Shown: positions 18,556-27,207 of the stretch, piece by piece | How positions within the stretch are numbered: position 1 is the stretch's first letter | Layout: every line of letters begins with the position of its first letter | Source: Antarctobacter heliothermus | GTDB taxonomy: Bacteria; Pseudomonadota; Alphaproteobacteria; Rhodobacterales; Rhodobacteraceae | Assembly: GCF_002237555.1 (NCBI RefSeq) | Contig: NZ_CP022540.1 | Span: 806,001 to 870,000, forward strand | DNA length: 64,000 nucleotides | Reading direction: 5' to 3' | The notes under the pieces: model-generated | Seen by the model: the letters and a program-made list of their open reading frames with translations, nothing else | Told to the model about the DNA's origin: nothing | The model's database searches: none | Program-made: the position numbers and the translations under genes

Positions 18556-19317
18556 TTAGCCAAAGCGAAAGTTCTCACCCAGATAAACGCGCCGGACGTT
18601 TTCGTTCTGCACAACTTCCTCTGGCGTGCCGGACATCAACACCTGCCCGTCGTGCAGGATATAGGCGCGGTCGACGATCTCCAGCGTTTCGCGGACGTTG
18701 TGATCGGTGATCAGCACGCCAATGCCCCGGGTCTTGAGATCGGCAACAAGGTGGCGAATATCGCCCACGCTGATCGGATCGACCCCGGCAAAAGGTTCGT
18801 CCAGCAGCAGATACCGGGGGTTGGCGGCCAGACAGCGCGCGATTTCGACCCGGCGACGCTCACCGCCCGACAGGGCCAGCGCGGGCGCGCGGCGCAGGTG
18901 TTCGATCGAAAATTCGCCCAGCAGTTCTTCCAGCCGTTCCCGGCGGCGGTGGACGCTCTTTTCGGCAATATCCAGCACCGCGCCGATGTTGTCCTCGACA
19001 CTCAACCCGCGAAAGATCGACATTTCTTGTGGCAAATAGCCGATGCCCAGCCGCGCGCGCCGATACATCGGCAAAAAGGTCGCGTCCCGTCCGTCAATCA
19101 GGACTTGTCCGCCTTCCGGGTTCACCAGCCCCGCAATCGCATAAAACGACGTCGTTTTGCCCGAACCGTTTGGACCCAGCAGCGCGGCCACCTCACCGCG
19201 ATCCACGCGCAAACTCACGTCGCGGATGACGACCCGCTTGCGATAGCTCTTGCGCAGATGAGAGACCCTCAGGCCGACGTCGCCTTCGGTTACGCTCAAT
19301 TCGGGGGGCGCGGTCAC
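18556..19317 (-). CDS. lptB: LPS export ABC transporter ATP-binding protein LptB
   Basis: Cytoplasmic ATPase that powers extraction of lipopolysaccharide from the inner membrane with LptFG. It has 253 residues. Walker A is GPNGSGKTT (about 49-57), the signature motif is [15 protein letters not shown] and Walker B is [13 protein letters not shown], all intact. DHNVRET is the switch histidine region. It overlaps lptA by four bases. The lptF/lptG permease genes are not in the window, as is usual. Confidence 0.96.
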   Translation of the reverse strand: MTAPPELSVTEGDVGLRVSHLRKSYRKRVVIRDVSLRVDRGEVAALLGPNGSGKTTSFYAIAGLVNPEGGQVLIDGRDATFLPMYRRARLGIGYLPQEMSIFRGLSVEDNIGAVLDIAEKSVHRRRERLEELLGEFSIEHLRRAPALALSGGERRRVEIARCLAANPRYLLLDEPFAGVDPISVGDIRHLVADLKTRGIGVLITDHNVRETLEIVDRAYILHDGQVLMSGTPEEVVQNENVRRVYLGENFRFG

Positions 19318-19808
19318 GGCTGTTCCTCTGGCGCCTGCTGCAAAACGGTCCGCACGCGGCCGGTCAACTGTGCCGTGCCATCCTTGAGATCGACGACCAT
19401 CCGCTCCGACGTCAGCGCGCTGGGCCCCTGCGTCAACAGGACGTTGCCGGACATGATGACCTGTCCGCCTTCGATGTCATAGTCGGCGCGCTGCGCCTCT
19501 GCCGCCTCTGATCCGCTGACCAGGGTCACACCGCCAGACGCCTCCATCCGTTTGATCCGCCCGGCCTGTTCGGAATAGACCACCAGAACGCGCGGCGCGG
19601 CCAACCGCATCTGGCCCTGCGCGATCAGCACATTTCCAGTATATAGCGCCGTTCCGTCCGACTGATTGACCCGCAGCGCGTCTGCCGTCACCTCGACCGG
19701 GGCGCTGGTATCCTGCTGCAATCCGCCAAAAGCCACTTCGGCCCCTTGCGCGGAAAGTCCCACAGGTGCGAGGGACAGAATGAGGGCGACAGACAGAAAA
19801 CGGATCAT
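19314..19808 (-). CDS. lptA: Lipopolysaccharide transport periplasmic protein LptA
   Basis: Periplasmic bridge protein of 164 residues that shields lipid A during transport to the outer membrane. A signal peptide ([22 protein letters not shown]) precedes the beta-jellyroll OstA domain ([25 protein letters not shown], then [19 protein letters not shown]). It is sandwiched between lptC and lptB with four-base overlaps on both sides, so all three are translationally coupled. Confidence 0.93.
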   Translation of the reverse strand: MIRFLSVALILSLAPVGLSAQGAEVAFGGLQQDTSAPVEVTADALRVNQSDGTALYTGNVLIAQGQMRLAAPRVLVVYSEQAGRIKRMEASGGVTLVSGSEAAEAQRADYDIEGGQVIMSGNVLLTQGPSALTSERMVVDLKDGTAQLTGRVRTVLQQAPEEQP

Positions 19809-20419
19809 TCGGCAACACTTTCTTGTTCTGGCGGTTGATATACCAGCTTTACGCCGCCGGAAAACATCAATTGCACGGCATCATCGTCTCCGGCGGGGGC
19901 GATCCGCAGGTGTCCGGCTTCAAAGCGGCCCACCGGCCCGTCCCCCTCTACCGGCCCGAGGCTCTCGGCCTCCACCCGGTCCAGACTGGACAACAGACCC
20001 TCGGTCCGCAGCACATATCCCTGCGAGCTTTCGATCCGCACCCCGCCCTGCATCAACGCCTGCCTGTCGGCATCGTTCAGATCGGCCGCAGCGGCATCCA
20101 CCGTGATCTCGCTGCCATCCGCAAGGCGCATCCGCGCCTCAAGCTGATCGGCGCGGATGAGACCATCCTCATGCGGACGCACGGATTTGGCGGTCACGCT
20201 CAGCACGTCGCCGCGTGGGGTCGTGCCGGCATAATAGGGGGCACTGACCCGTTCGTCGGCGGTGCTTTCTTTCAGGGCCTCAACAAAAGGCACGTTTTGC
20301 AGTGGCTCGGACGGCCGCGACAGCAAGAAAAGCGTCGACAGCATGGCCAATGCGGCAAGCGGCAGCAGGATCTTAAGCCAGGCGATCACCCGCGAATACA
20401 ATCCATTCCCCCGTCGCAT
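19805..20419 (-). CDS. lptC: LPS export protein LptC
   Basis: Bitopic inner-membrane protein of 204 residues. One N-terminal membrane segment (IAWLKILLPLAALAMLSTLFLLS, about 9-31) is followed by a periplasmic LptC/YrbK beta-jellyroll domain (ENPI-type turns are replaced by YYAGTTPRGDVLSVTAKSV). It hands LPS from LptBFG to LptA. It overlaps lptA by four bases and follows the RNase D-like gene by 13 bases. Sequence identity in this family is low, so the call relies mainly on topology, length and gene order. Confidence 0.9.
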   Translation of the reverse strand: MRRGNGLYSRVIAWLKILLPLAALAMLSTLFLLSRPSEPLQNVPFVEALKESTADERVSAPYYAGTTPRGDVLSVTAKSVRPHEDGLIRADQLEARMRLADGSEITVDAAAADLNDADRQALMQGGVRIESSQGYVLRTEGLLSSLDRVEAESLGPVEGDGPVGRFEAGHLRIAPAGDDDAVQLMFSGGVKLVYQPPEQESVAE

Positions 20420-20432
20420 CGCCTACCCCGGC

Positions 20433-21047
20433 TCAGGCGTGCGCAAAGATGTCGGTGTCCGGCCAGCCCTCTAGGTCAAGCATCGCCCGGGTCGGCAGAA
20501 AATCGAAACAGGACTGCGCAAGGTCGCGCCGCCCTTCACGCTCCAGCATGTCATTCAGCGCCGCGCGCAGGCGGTGTAGGTGCAACACGTCCGAGGCAGC
20601 ATAGTCCTGTTGCGCTGCGGTCAGTTCGGCAGCGCCCCAGTCACTAGACTGTTGCTGTTTGGAAATATCGACGCCCAGCAGTTCCTGGGTCAGCGCCTTC
20701 AGCCCGTGCCGGTCAGTATAGGTGCGGATCAGGCGACTGGCGATCTTGGTGCAATAGACGGGCGCCGCCAGCGCGCCAAAGGCATGATACATTGCCGCGA
20801 TGTCAAATCGGCCGAAATGAAACAGTTTGAGCACATCAGGATCAGTCAACAGCCGCGCAAGGTTTGGCGCCTCGGCCTGCCCTTTGGCGACCTGCACCAG
20901 ATGCGCGTTGCCGTCGCCCCCTGACAGCTGCACCACACACAGCCGGTCACGGTGCGGGTTCAGTCCCATGGTCTCGCAGTCGATGGCCACCACCGGCCCC
21001 AGATCCAGATCGTCCGGCAAATCGCCCTGATACAGATAATTGGTCAC
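20433..21047 (-). CDS. rnd: RNase D-like 3'-5' exoribonuclease
   Basis: DEDDy-family exonuclease of 204 residues, comprising the catalytic domain alone without the HRDC domains of E. coli RNase D. The metal-binding residues are in AIDCETMGL (Exo I), LFHFGRFDIAAMYHAFG (Exo II) and QQDYAASDVLHL (Exo III, Tyr and Asp). The GTG at 21047 is chosen because AAGGGG lies seven bases upstream; an ATG at 21068 has no ribosome site. Rhodobacterial genomes keep this short form just before lptC. It probably trims structured RNA 3' ends. Confidence 0.88.
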   Translation of the reverse strand: MTNYLYQGDLPDDLDLGPVVAIDCETMGLNPHRDRLCVVQLSGGDGNAHLVQVAKGQAEAPNLARLLTDPDVLKLFHFGRFDIAAMYHAFGALAAPVYCTKIASRLIRTYTDRHGLKALTQELLGVDISKQQQSSDWGAAELTAAQQDYAASDVLHLHRLRAALNDMLEREGRRDLAQSCFDFLPTRAMLDLEGWPDTDIFAHA

Positions 21048-22029
21048 GATCCGCCCCTTCTGCCGCATCCGTTTGCCGGCCCGACATATCCGCGCCCCCG
21101 CCTGCTTTCAACTCCGCCTCGCTGCCCGCCAGAGCCACAAATTGCGGGTTGATGGCAAAAGTGGGGCAAATCATGGGCACAATCGGGCGAATCAGAGACA
21201 TCATTCCGACCCGATTCGGGCGCGATCGAGGTAGTCACCTCACGCTCTCTTCACTTTTGAAACATTTCGTGAGCATCGGCATTCCCCCTAGGATTGTCAA
21301 GCGGCTCTGACTTGACCCTGCGTTACCCACTTTTGCCGATCTAAGGCGATCCGCCACCAAATACCGTGTCAATCGGCCCAACGTTGGGATTGGCCCTAAA
21401 CGGTATTGTTTCCCGCTCTCAATCCGGCATTTCGATGGGCGGCAATCCGCCGGTCAAGAGTACGGCGAAATTTAGGCGTTGTTATGCCGAAAAGTGGGGA
21501 CTGTTTCAGCAGGAACGACAATTCTCGCGGTCTATTTGGTAAACTGTTTCACGAAAACCACTCGTCCCCCAGCCCGCTTCTCGTGTCCATACGCCATCAA
21601 TTCGGGGGGCAAAACGGCGATTGATACACAACGCGAAGCATCGATTTCCAAAGGCCCCGTTGAGAGGACATCGCGCCGCGCAACCTGTGCGTGTCACGTG
21701 CCTTTCTCCTTTAGGTTGTGCCTCATTGAGCTCATTGACGCCCACACCCGAGGCAGGTCATAACAAATTTATCGAATGCGTTTGTCTTGTTTTTGCCGCA
21801 TTTCGTAAAACACAACACTTGGGGGTTGGTGCTTCCGCTATGGGAGTATCTGGTTAAGTTTGCGGCGGTATCTGCGAAATTAGATCCGAAGACATTGTTA
21901 GGGGCTTCGGCCCATCTGCCAAATGGGGGACGCGCGATTTGCGTGCCATGGCGCAGCTATGTCCGAATTTCGTGACGCCTTTGCGCACTTTGCCAATCTC
22001 TCGTCAACGCATGACGTCAGGAGGTCATC
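21048..22029. other. About 1 kb without a convincing gene, probable regulatory region
   Basis: This stretch separates the divergent rnd and sugar-transferase genes. Short open frames (for example 21406-21624 and 21621-21857) lack ribosome sites and family similarity. It is visibly richer in A and T than the flanking genes. The ten-base motif CAAAAGTGGG or a one-base variant occurs three times (21156-21166, inverted at 21326-21335, and 21489-21499), and CTGTTTCA twice near 21500 and 21541. A control region for the downstream glycan gene, or a decayed gene, are the two readings; I cannot separate them. Confidence 0.5.
21735..21764 (+). promoter_or_regulatory. Candidate promoter for the sugar transferase gene
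   Basis: TTGACG (21735-21740), an 18-base spacer and CATAAC (21759-21764) resemble a housekeeping promoter and would give a leader of about 260 bases before the GTG at 22030. Confidence 0.3.
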
Positions 22030-22719
22030 GTGACAATTCATCTGCGCCAGCCGCTGCCATCGGCTCGGATCGAAAAGTTGATTTCAGAGGTTCTCGCTGC
22101 CCAACAAGGGCCTACACTGTACCGCGACCTGTTCAAACGGGCGCTGGACATTGCAATTGTGTTGATAGTGGCGCTGCCCGCTCTGCTGATTGTCGGCCTT
22201 TTCTCGCTGATCGTGGCGCGCGACGGACATTCGCCTTTTTATACCCAAAAGCGGCTTGGTCGAAACGGCCGCTGCTTTGATATCTGGAAGCTGCGCAGCA
22301 TGGTGCCTGACGCGGACAGCCGGCTGAGCGACCATCTGGCCGCAAACCCGGCGGCCCGTGCGGAGTGGGACCGCTCTCAGAAACTGCGCAATGACCCCCG
22401 GATCACGCGTGTGGGCCGCCTGATCCGCAAGACGTCAATCGACGAGCTGCCGCAACTGTTCAACGTGCTCAAAGGCGACATGTCGCTGGTGGGCCCGCGC
22501 CCGATGATGCCCTGTCAGCAGGACATCTATCCCGGCTCCGCCTATTACGCCATGCGTCCGGGGATCACCGGCTATTGGCAAGTGTCGGTACGCAACGAAA
22601 GCTCATTCGCCCAGCGCGCCGGGTTCGACACCGCCTATCTGGAACAGCTGTCGCTGCTCAATGACTTGCGAGTGCTGTTCAAGACGGTGCGCGTGGTGCT
22701 GCGCGGCACTGGCTGCTAG
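22030..22719 (+). CDS. Undecaprenyl-phosphate sugar-1-phosphate transferase (ExoY type)
   Basis: Initiating enzyme for exopolysaccharide or capsule synthesis: it transfers a hexose-1-phosphate (galactose or glucose) from a UDP-sugar to undecaprenyl phosphate. It has 229 residues and is of the short form. One membrane segment (ALDIAIVLIVALPALLIVGLFS, about 37-58) precedes the bacterial sugar transferase domain with KLRSMVPDAD, KTSIDELPQLFNVLKGDMS and LVGPRPMMP. The start is a GTG with AGGAGG close upstream. It stands alone, but galU and galE 13 kb away supply likely substrates. Confidence 0.92.
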   Translation: MTIHLRQPLPSARIEKLISEVLAAQQGPTLYRDLFKRALDIAIVLIVALPALLIVGLFSLIVARDGHSPFYTQKRLGRNGRCFDIWKLRSMVPDADSRLSDHLAANPAARAEWDRSQKLRNDPRITRVGRLIRKTSIDELPQLFNVLKGDMSLVGPRPMMPCQQDIYPGSAYYAMRPGITGYWQVSVRNESSFAQRAGFDTAYLEQLSLLNDLRVLFKTVRVVLRGTGC

Positions 22720-22773
22720 GCCGCCGTCCCACACGCCCCGGCCCCCGCGCCGGGGCCTCGTGTCCAAACCCGC

Positions 22774-23586
22774 TCAGTGTTCGACGGTCGCAACCATACA
22801 TTGCCGCCCATCCGGTCCACGGACCCACATGTCGTCGCCTGACCGGCACAGCGTCGCCAACTCATCATGCATCAAAGGCGCGGTGGCGCGGAAGGTGAAC
22901 CCGCTCACCGGAGCCGCCTCTTCGGCCATCAGCAACAGCCCCTGCGCCAACAGCGGCCCATGCACCACCAGCCCGCCATAGCCTTCGACCGTGCGGGCAT
23001 AGTCGATGTCATAGTGAATGCGGTGCCCGTTGAAGGTCAGCGCCGAATAGCGAAACAGCAGCGTTGGGGAAAACCCCATCACGCGTTCGCTGTCGTGGTC
23101 GTCGCGCGCCATGGGTGACGTGGGCGGCGTGGGCCCGCCCGCCTCCGGCCCCGCCTCCTCGCGGTACACCAGATCCTGCCGTTCGGTCACGCAAAGCTGC
23201 CCGCCCTGCCAGATCTCATGCGCCAGCGTGACAAAGCCCAGTGGCCCGCTGCGGCCCGTCTTGCGCGTCACATCCGCCACCCAAGAGCGTTTCTCAGCCA
23301 TGTAGCCCGCCCGCAACGGGGCATGAAACTGCAACGCACCCCCGGCCCACATGCGCCGGGGCAGGCCAAGATCGGGGATCAGCCCCGTCCCCACGCGGGG
23401 ATGCCCGTCCCGACCCAGCAGGCCGGGCGGTTGGGCTTCCCAAAAATAGATCTGGTGAAAGAATGGCGGCAGCGGGTCGCCCACGTCGATCGCCCGGCCC
23501 CTGTCCAGCGCAACAGCCAGCGCTTGCGCGCGCTCCGGGTCCATCACGTCGGTTTGACGCCGCTCCGCCTGCGCTGCATTCTGCAT
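22774..23586 (-). CDS. HTD2/FAS1-like dehydratase domain protein (mesaconyl-C4-CoA hydratase-like)
   Basis: Double hot-dog protein of 270 residues. The N-terminal half (PPFFHQIYFWEAQPPGLLG, MWAGGALQFHAP) and C-terminal half (LTFNGHRIHYDIDYARTVEGY, VVHGPLLAQGLL) are characteristic of HTD2-type hydratases such as mesaconyl-C4-CoA or itaconyl-CoA hydratases. These add or remove water across the double bond of short dicarboxylic acyl-CoAs. The start at 23586 has GGGAGAGG just upstream; the frame extends to 23625 without one. The exact substrate is not readable. Confidence 0.78.
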   Translation of the reverse strand: MQNAAQAERRQTDVMDPERAQALAVALDRGRAIDVGDPLPPFFHQIYFWEAQPPGLLGRDGHPRVGTGLIPDLGLPRRMWAGGALQFHAPLRAGYMAEKRSWVADVTRKTGRSGPLGFVTLAHEIWQGGQLCVTERQDLVYREEAGPEAGGPTPPTSPMARDDHDSERVMGFSPTLLFRYSALTFNGHRIHYDIDYARTVEGYGGLVVHGPLLAQGLLLMAEEAAPVSGFTFRATAPLMHDELATLCRSGDDMWVRGPDGRQCMVATVEH

Positions 23587-23623
23587 CGGCCTCTCCCTGT
23601 ACCTTGCGCGAGTTATTCCAGCC

Positions 23624-24022
23624 ATGCCGCCCGCCGTCCAGTCGCTCGACCACCTTGTGCTGACCGTTGCCGATCTGGCGGTGACACGGGCCTTTTATGA
23701 AAACGTGCTTGGGATGCAGGCACAGTCCTTTTCGCCGCCAGATGGCAGCACCCGATGGGCGCTGAACTTTGGGTCGCAAAAGATCAACCTGCATGTCGCC
23801 GGGCAAGAGTTCGACCCAAAGGCCAAGCATCCCGCCCCCGGCTCGGCCGATCTGTGTTTTCTCAGTGTAACGCCACTGTCCGACTGGATGGTGCATCTGA
23901 CCGCGCTCGGCATCAGGATCGAAGACGGCCCCGTGGCCCGCACCGGCGCCACCGGGCCGATCCTGTCGATCTACCTCCGAGACCCGGATGGAACCCTGAT
24001 CGAGATTTCAAACCCCGCCTAG
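23624..24022 (+). CDS. VOC (glyoxalase/dioxygenase superfamily) protein
   Basis: Single-unit vicinal oxygen chelate protein of 132 residues. It has the usual beta-alpha-beta-beta-beta repeats and metal-ligand positions at H10 (LDHLVLTVADL) and E127 (LIEISNPA). LRDPDGTLIEI is the classical C-terminal signature. Families with this sequence type are often annotated as virulence or fosfomycin-related proteins, but no substrate can be assigned. It starts 37 bases from the divergent hydratase-like gene and ends two bases before the convergent FMN reductase gene. Confidence 0.85.
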   Translation: MPPAVQSLDHLVLTVADLAVTRAFYENVLGMQAQSFSPPDGSTRWALNFGSQKINLHVAGQEFDPKAKHPAPGSADLCFLSVTPLSDWMVHLTALGIRIEDGPVARTGATGPILSIYLRDPDGTLIEISNPA

Positions 24023-24024
24023 GG

Positions 24025-24576
24025 TCAGCCCCGCATCCGCTCTGCCTCGGTGCGCAGTTCCTCCATCAAAGACAGCAACAGCGCACGTCCGCGCGCATCG
24101 GACAGCCGCCCGTCATCGTCAAACTGCGTGCGGCTTTGCGCCAGCATCATCTCCGGTCCGGTCAACAGACGCGGTCGAAACGGCGTCAGGCAAAGCCGCG
24201 CCATGTTTTGCGCCCGCTCTCCACCCGCACGCCCTGCCGCCGAAGACAATAGCGCAACCGGCTTGTCCTTCCACGGTGCCCCTTCGGTCCGCGAGATCCA
24301 GTCCAGCGCGTTTTTCAGCACACCCGAGATGCCCTTGTTGTATTCCGGCGTCACCACCAGCACCGCATCCGCGGCAGCGATCTGGTCTGCGGCCTGCTGC
24401 ACAATGGCCGGGATGCCATCGGCGTTCTGGATGTCTTCGTCAAACAGCGGAAACCGCAGATCCAGCTCGGTGAACGCGCCGGGGGCAAACAGGCGCGCGG
24501 CCTCGAACATCAGCTTTCGGTTGCTTGACTCGGTGCGCAGCGAACCGCACAGGCCCACCAGTTTCATGTCACTCAT
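24025..24576 (-). CDS. NAD(P)H-dependent FMN reductase family protein
   Basis: Flavodoxin-like oxidoreductase of 183 residues. The phosphate loop for FMN is GLCGSLRTESSNRK near the N-terminus, and VTPEYNKGISGVLKNALDWIS is the family signature. ALLSSAAGRAGGERAQ forms the next flavin-contact loop. It probably reduces quinones, azo compounds or free FMN. The start at 24576 has GGAGAG seven bases upstream. A strong terminator between it and the upstream lipoprotein gene makes this a separate transcription unit. Confidence 0.87.
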   Translation of the reverse strand: MSDMKLVGLCGSLRTESSNRKLMFEAARLFAPGAFTELDLRFPLFDEDIQNADGIPAIVQQAADQIAAADAVLVVTPEYNKGISGVLKNALDWISRTEGAPWKDKPVALLSSAAGRAGGERAQNMARLCLTPFRPRLLTGPEMMLAQSRTQFDDDGRLSDARGRALLLSLMEELRTEAERMRG

Positions 24577-24612
24577 CGGTTCTCTCCAGACTGCTACCCC
24601 CGGACCTACAAT

Positions 24613-24643
24613 AAAAAAGCGCCGCGACAAGGCGCGGCGCTTT
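24613..24643 (-). terminator. Rho-independent terminator of the OmpA-lipoprotein gene
   Basis: GCGCCGCG (24619-24626) and CGCGGCGC (24633-24640) form a perfect 8-bp stem with a 6-base loop. It is flanked by A and T so that the minus-strand RNA ends in a run of six U (24613-24618). It lies 38 bases after the stop of the lipoprotein gene. Confidence 0.9.
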
Positions 24644-24680
24644 GCAGACTATACGCGATCGGGGCACAGCCCCTGTGCGC

Positions 24681-25349
24681 TTAGCCGTTCGGCAGGATCA
24701 CGATCTCGACCCGACGGTTCTGGGCCTTGCCCTCGGCGGTCAGGTTCGACGCGATCGGTTGATCCTCACCGCGACCAATGACAGAGACACGGCCGCGCGG
24801 CACACCTTCGGACAGCAGCACATTGGCCACCGCCTGCGCGCGACGCTGCGACAGGTCAAGGTTATAGGCAGCATCGCCGTCGCTGTCGGTATGGCCGATC
24901 ACCTGCGAGGTGGTGTTCGGATAGGCCAGCAGGGACTGACCCACATCGCGCAAGTCCGACACAAGGGTCGACCGCAGCTGTGCGCTGTCGGTGGCGAACA
25001 GGATGTCCTGCGGCATGGTGACAATCAGGCGGTCGCCGGTGTTGCGGATCGTCGCGCTGTCGCCCAGCTGCTGCCGCAGTTCGGCCTCTTGCTTGTCCAG
25101 CTGGTTGCCGATGGCGGCACCGGCGGCAGCACCAACCAGCGCCCCGGCCACGGTGGCACGGTTGCGTTCACCAACGTCGCTCCCGCCTGCAAGACGGCCG
25201 GCAACCGCACCACCCAAGGCACCGATCAATGCGCCCTGCTTGGCTTTCTTGTTGGGGTCGCTGTCGTCGATCATCGGGCCCGTGGTGCAGGCGCTAAGGC
25301 CAACAACGGCCACGACGGAGAGAAGAATGGGGGATTTCGCCCGGATCAT
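24681..25349 (-). CDS. OmpA-family lipoprotein with glycine-zipper region (YiaD/Pal-like)
   Basis: Outer-membrane lipoprotein of 222 residues. The lipobox is LSAC with the lipidated Cys at 21. A glycine-zipper segment (GALIGALGGAVAGRLAGG ... AGALVGAAAGAAIG, about 38-85) follows. The C-terminal OmpA domain (about 110-222) has the peptidoglycan-binding HTDSDGDAAYNLDLSQRRA and GRGEDQPIASN motifs. It tethers the outer membrane to the cell wall. The start at 25349 is chosen because it gives a clean lipoprotein signal; GAGG is seven bases upstream. Confidence 0.9.
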   Translation of the reverse strand: MIRAKSPILLSVVAVVGLSACTTGPMIDDSDPNKKAKQGALIGALGGAVAGRLAGGSDVGERNRATVAGALVGAAAGAAIGNQLDKQEAELRQQLGDSATIRNTGDRLIVTMPQDILFATDSAQLRSTLVSDLRDVGQSLLAYPNTTSQVIGHTDSDGDAAYNLDLSQRRAQAVANVLLSEGVPRGRVSVIGRGEDQPIASNLTAEGKAQNRRVEIVILPNG

Positions 25350-25526
25350 AAGGAGCCTCTTTTTGATGTTTGCCCCAGTTGATTGGGGTCTTTCACTGCC
25401 GATATGCAATAACATCTGCGAAACGCCCAGCCTTGTCATGGGGAAAATCGGCAAAGCTCCGCGCATGACCTCACAACGGCTTGGCGGCAGCAGTGAAACT
25501 CCCCCTGCGAACAGCGCGTTACCCGC

Positions 25527-26369
25527 TCAGGCCTCCAACCGGACCGCTTCCCATGCCAGGATCGCGCGCTTGACCGGAAGTCCCCAGTGATACCCGCCCA
25601 GACCGCCCGATTTGCGCAGCGCCCGGTGGCAAGGGATCAGGTAGCTGATCGGGTTGCGACCCACCGCCGTGCCCACGGCGCGCACCGCCTTTGGATGCTC
25701 GATGGCCTGCGCGATCTCCGAGTAGGTGGTGACATGGCCAGAGGGGATCTGCATCAACGCCTCCCAGACCTTGATCTGAAACGGCGCGCCGATCATGAAC
25801 AGCGGCACCGGTCCCTCTGCCTTGACGCCAAAGGCGCTCAACACCCAAGGCCGCAGGCGCATCGGGTCTTCGACGAAGTCAGCCTTGGGCCAGCGCCCCA
25901 CGAGATCCTCCATCGCCGCCTCTTCGGTGGTTTCAGCGGAAAAGCCGATACCGCACAGCCCCTTGTCCGTGCCCATGACCAGCGCCGGGCCAAAGGGGCT
26001 TTCGAACCAGCCCCAATAGATCGTCAGCCCCGCGCCCGCGCGGGCAAAGTCACCCGGGCTCATCGCCTCCCACCGCAGGAACAGATCGTGGAGGCGACCG
26101 CCCCCTGACAGACCGGTGGCAAGGGCCGTTTCCAGCGTGGTAAAGCGGTCCGCCAACAGCGTCTTGGCGTGGCCCAGCGTCAGATACTGCTGATAGCGCT
26201 TGGGCGAGACACCCGCCCACTGCGAAAACAGCCGCTGGAAATGCGCGGTGCTCATGCCCATTTCGCGGGCGATCTGCTCCAGCGTGGCCTGCGGCCCCAG
26301 CCGATCGACAACCTCGATGGCGCGGCCCATGACCTGATAATGATAGCTGTCGGTTTTTTCCTCAGGCAT
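25527..26369 (-). CDS. Ada-like methylated-DNA--protein-cysteine methyltransferase with AraC domain
   Basis: Protein of 280 residues: an AraC-type helix-turn-helix region (about 25-105, GRAIEVVDRLGPQATLEQIAREMGMS) fused to an O6-alkylguanine-DNA methyltransferase domain. The methyl-acceptor cysteine is C247 in the PCHR motif (LIPCHRALRKSGGLGGY). It lacks the N-terminal zinc-bearing phosphotriester repair domain of E. coli Ada, so it probably repairs O6-methylguanine and may act on transcription. It is divergent from nth. alkB, often an Ada target, is 23 kb away. Confidence 0.9.
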   Translation of the reverse strand: MPEEKTDSYHYQVMGRAIEVVDRLGPQATLEQIAREMGMSTAHFQRLFSQWAGVSPKRYQQYLTLGHAKTLLADRFTTLETALATGLSGGGRLHDLFLRWEAMSPGDFARAGAGLTIYWGWFESPFGPALVMGTDKGLCGIGFSAETTEEAAMEDLVGRWPKADFVEDPMRLRPWVLSAFGVKAEGPVPLFMIGAPFQIKVWEALMQIPSGHVTTYSEIAQAIEHPKAVRAVGTAVGRNPISYLIPCHRALRKSGGLGGYHWGLPVKRAILAWEAVRLEA

Positions 26370-26488
26370 GCTGGCCTCCTATGACCCTGTCATAACCTGA
26401 GCACAGCGCGCGGACGATCCGATTGTTGCGCATAGGCGCGCGCGCGGCAGGGGACGTCGTGCCAGACGCCTGCTTGCAACATGTCGCC

Positions 26489-26514
26489 AGGAGAATTTCA
26501 GCCAAGAAGAAGCC
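26489..26514 (+). repeat. Dispersed repeat, copy 1 (GAGAATTT..GCCAAGAAGAAG)
   Basis: One of five related short sequences in intergenic DNA, with the consensus GAGTATTT-N3/4-CCAAGAAGAAG. It lies about 50 bases upstream of nth. The other copies are at 35608, 50088, 56236 and 61453. Confidence 0.5.
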
Positions 26515-26562
26515 GGGGGCCGGGGCTTGCAGCAGGGGCGCGTTCTGGGCATAGGGATGCGC

Positions 26563-27207
26563 ATGGCCAAGCAGCTTGACTATCACACGATCCGCACGAT
26601 TTTCGATCGGTTTCACGCGTCAGAGCCGGAACCGAAGGGTGAGCTGAACCACACCAACGCCTATACGCTGGTCGTGGCGGTCGCCCTGTCTGCGCAGGCC
26701 ACCGATGCGGGCGTCAACAAGGCCACCGAAAAGCTGTTCCAGATCGCCGATACGCCGGAAAAGATGCTCGCCCTCGGCGAAGAAGGTGTCATCGAACACA
26801 TCAAGACCATCGGCCTGTTCCGCAACAAGGCCAAGAACGTCATCAAGATGGCGCAGATCCTTGTGGACGACTACGGCGGTGAGGTGCCTAACTCCCGCGC
26901 CGCGCTGGAAAGCCTGCCGGGCGTCGGACGCAAAACCGCCAACGTGGTGCTCAACATGTGGTGGCATTACCCGGCGCAGGCCGTCGACACCCACATCTTT
27001 CGCATCGGCAACCGCACCGGCATCTGTCCGGGCAAGGATGTCGTCGCTGTCGAACGCGCGATCGAGGACAACATCCCCGTCGATTACCAACAGCACGCCC
27101 ATCACTGGATGATCCTGCACGGCCGCTATATCTGCGTCGCGCGCAAACCCAAGTGCAAGGCCTGCATCATCAACGATCTCTGCCCATTCGAGGAAAAGAC
27201 AACATGA
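26563..27207 (+). CDS. nth: Endonuclease III
   Basis: Base-excision repair glycosylase/AP lyase for oxidised pyrimidines, 214 residues. The helix-hairpin-helix LPGVGRKTANVVL carries the catalytic Lys, and VDTHIFRIGNR the catalytic Asp. The C-terminal iron-sulfur cluster ligands show the family spacing C-x6-C-x2-C-x5-C (CVARKPKCKACIINDLC). The ATG at 26563 is preferred, with GGGAT just upstream; an ATG six bases earlier is possible. It overlaps the PfkB kinase by four bases. Confidence 0.95.
   Translation: MAKQLDYHTIRTIFDRFHASEPEPKGELNHTNAYTLVVAVALSAQATDAGVNKATEKLFQIADTPEKMLALGEEGVIEHIKTIGLFRNKAKNVIKMAQILVDDYGGEVPNSRAALESLPGVGRKTANVVLNMWWHYPAQAVDTHIFRIGNRTGICPGKDVVAVERAIEDNIPVDYQQHAHHWMILHGRYICVARKPKCKACIINDLCPFEEKTT

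Noticed and set aside
21406..21857. Short frames of 72 and 78 codons in the gene-free stretch
   Set aside because: No ribosome site, no signal peptide, no recognisable domain, and codon use unlike neighbours.
24681..25466. Longer OmpA-lipoprotein start
   Set aside because: Only the shorter start at 25349 gives a lipoprotein signal with Cys21, and it has a ribosome site.
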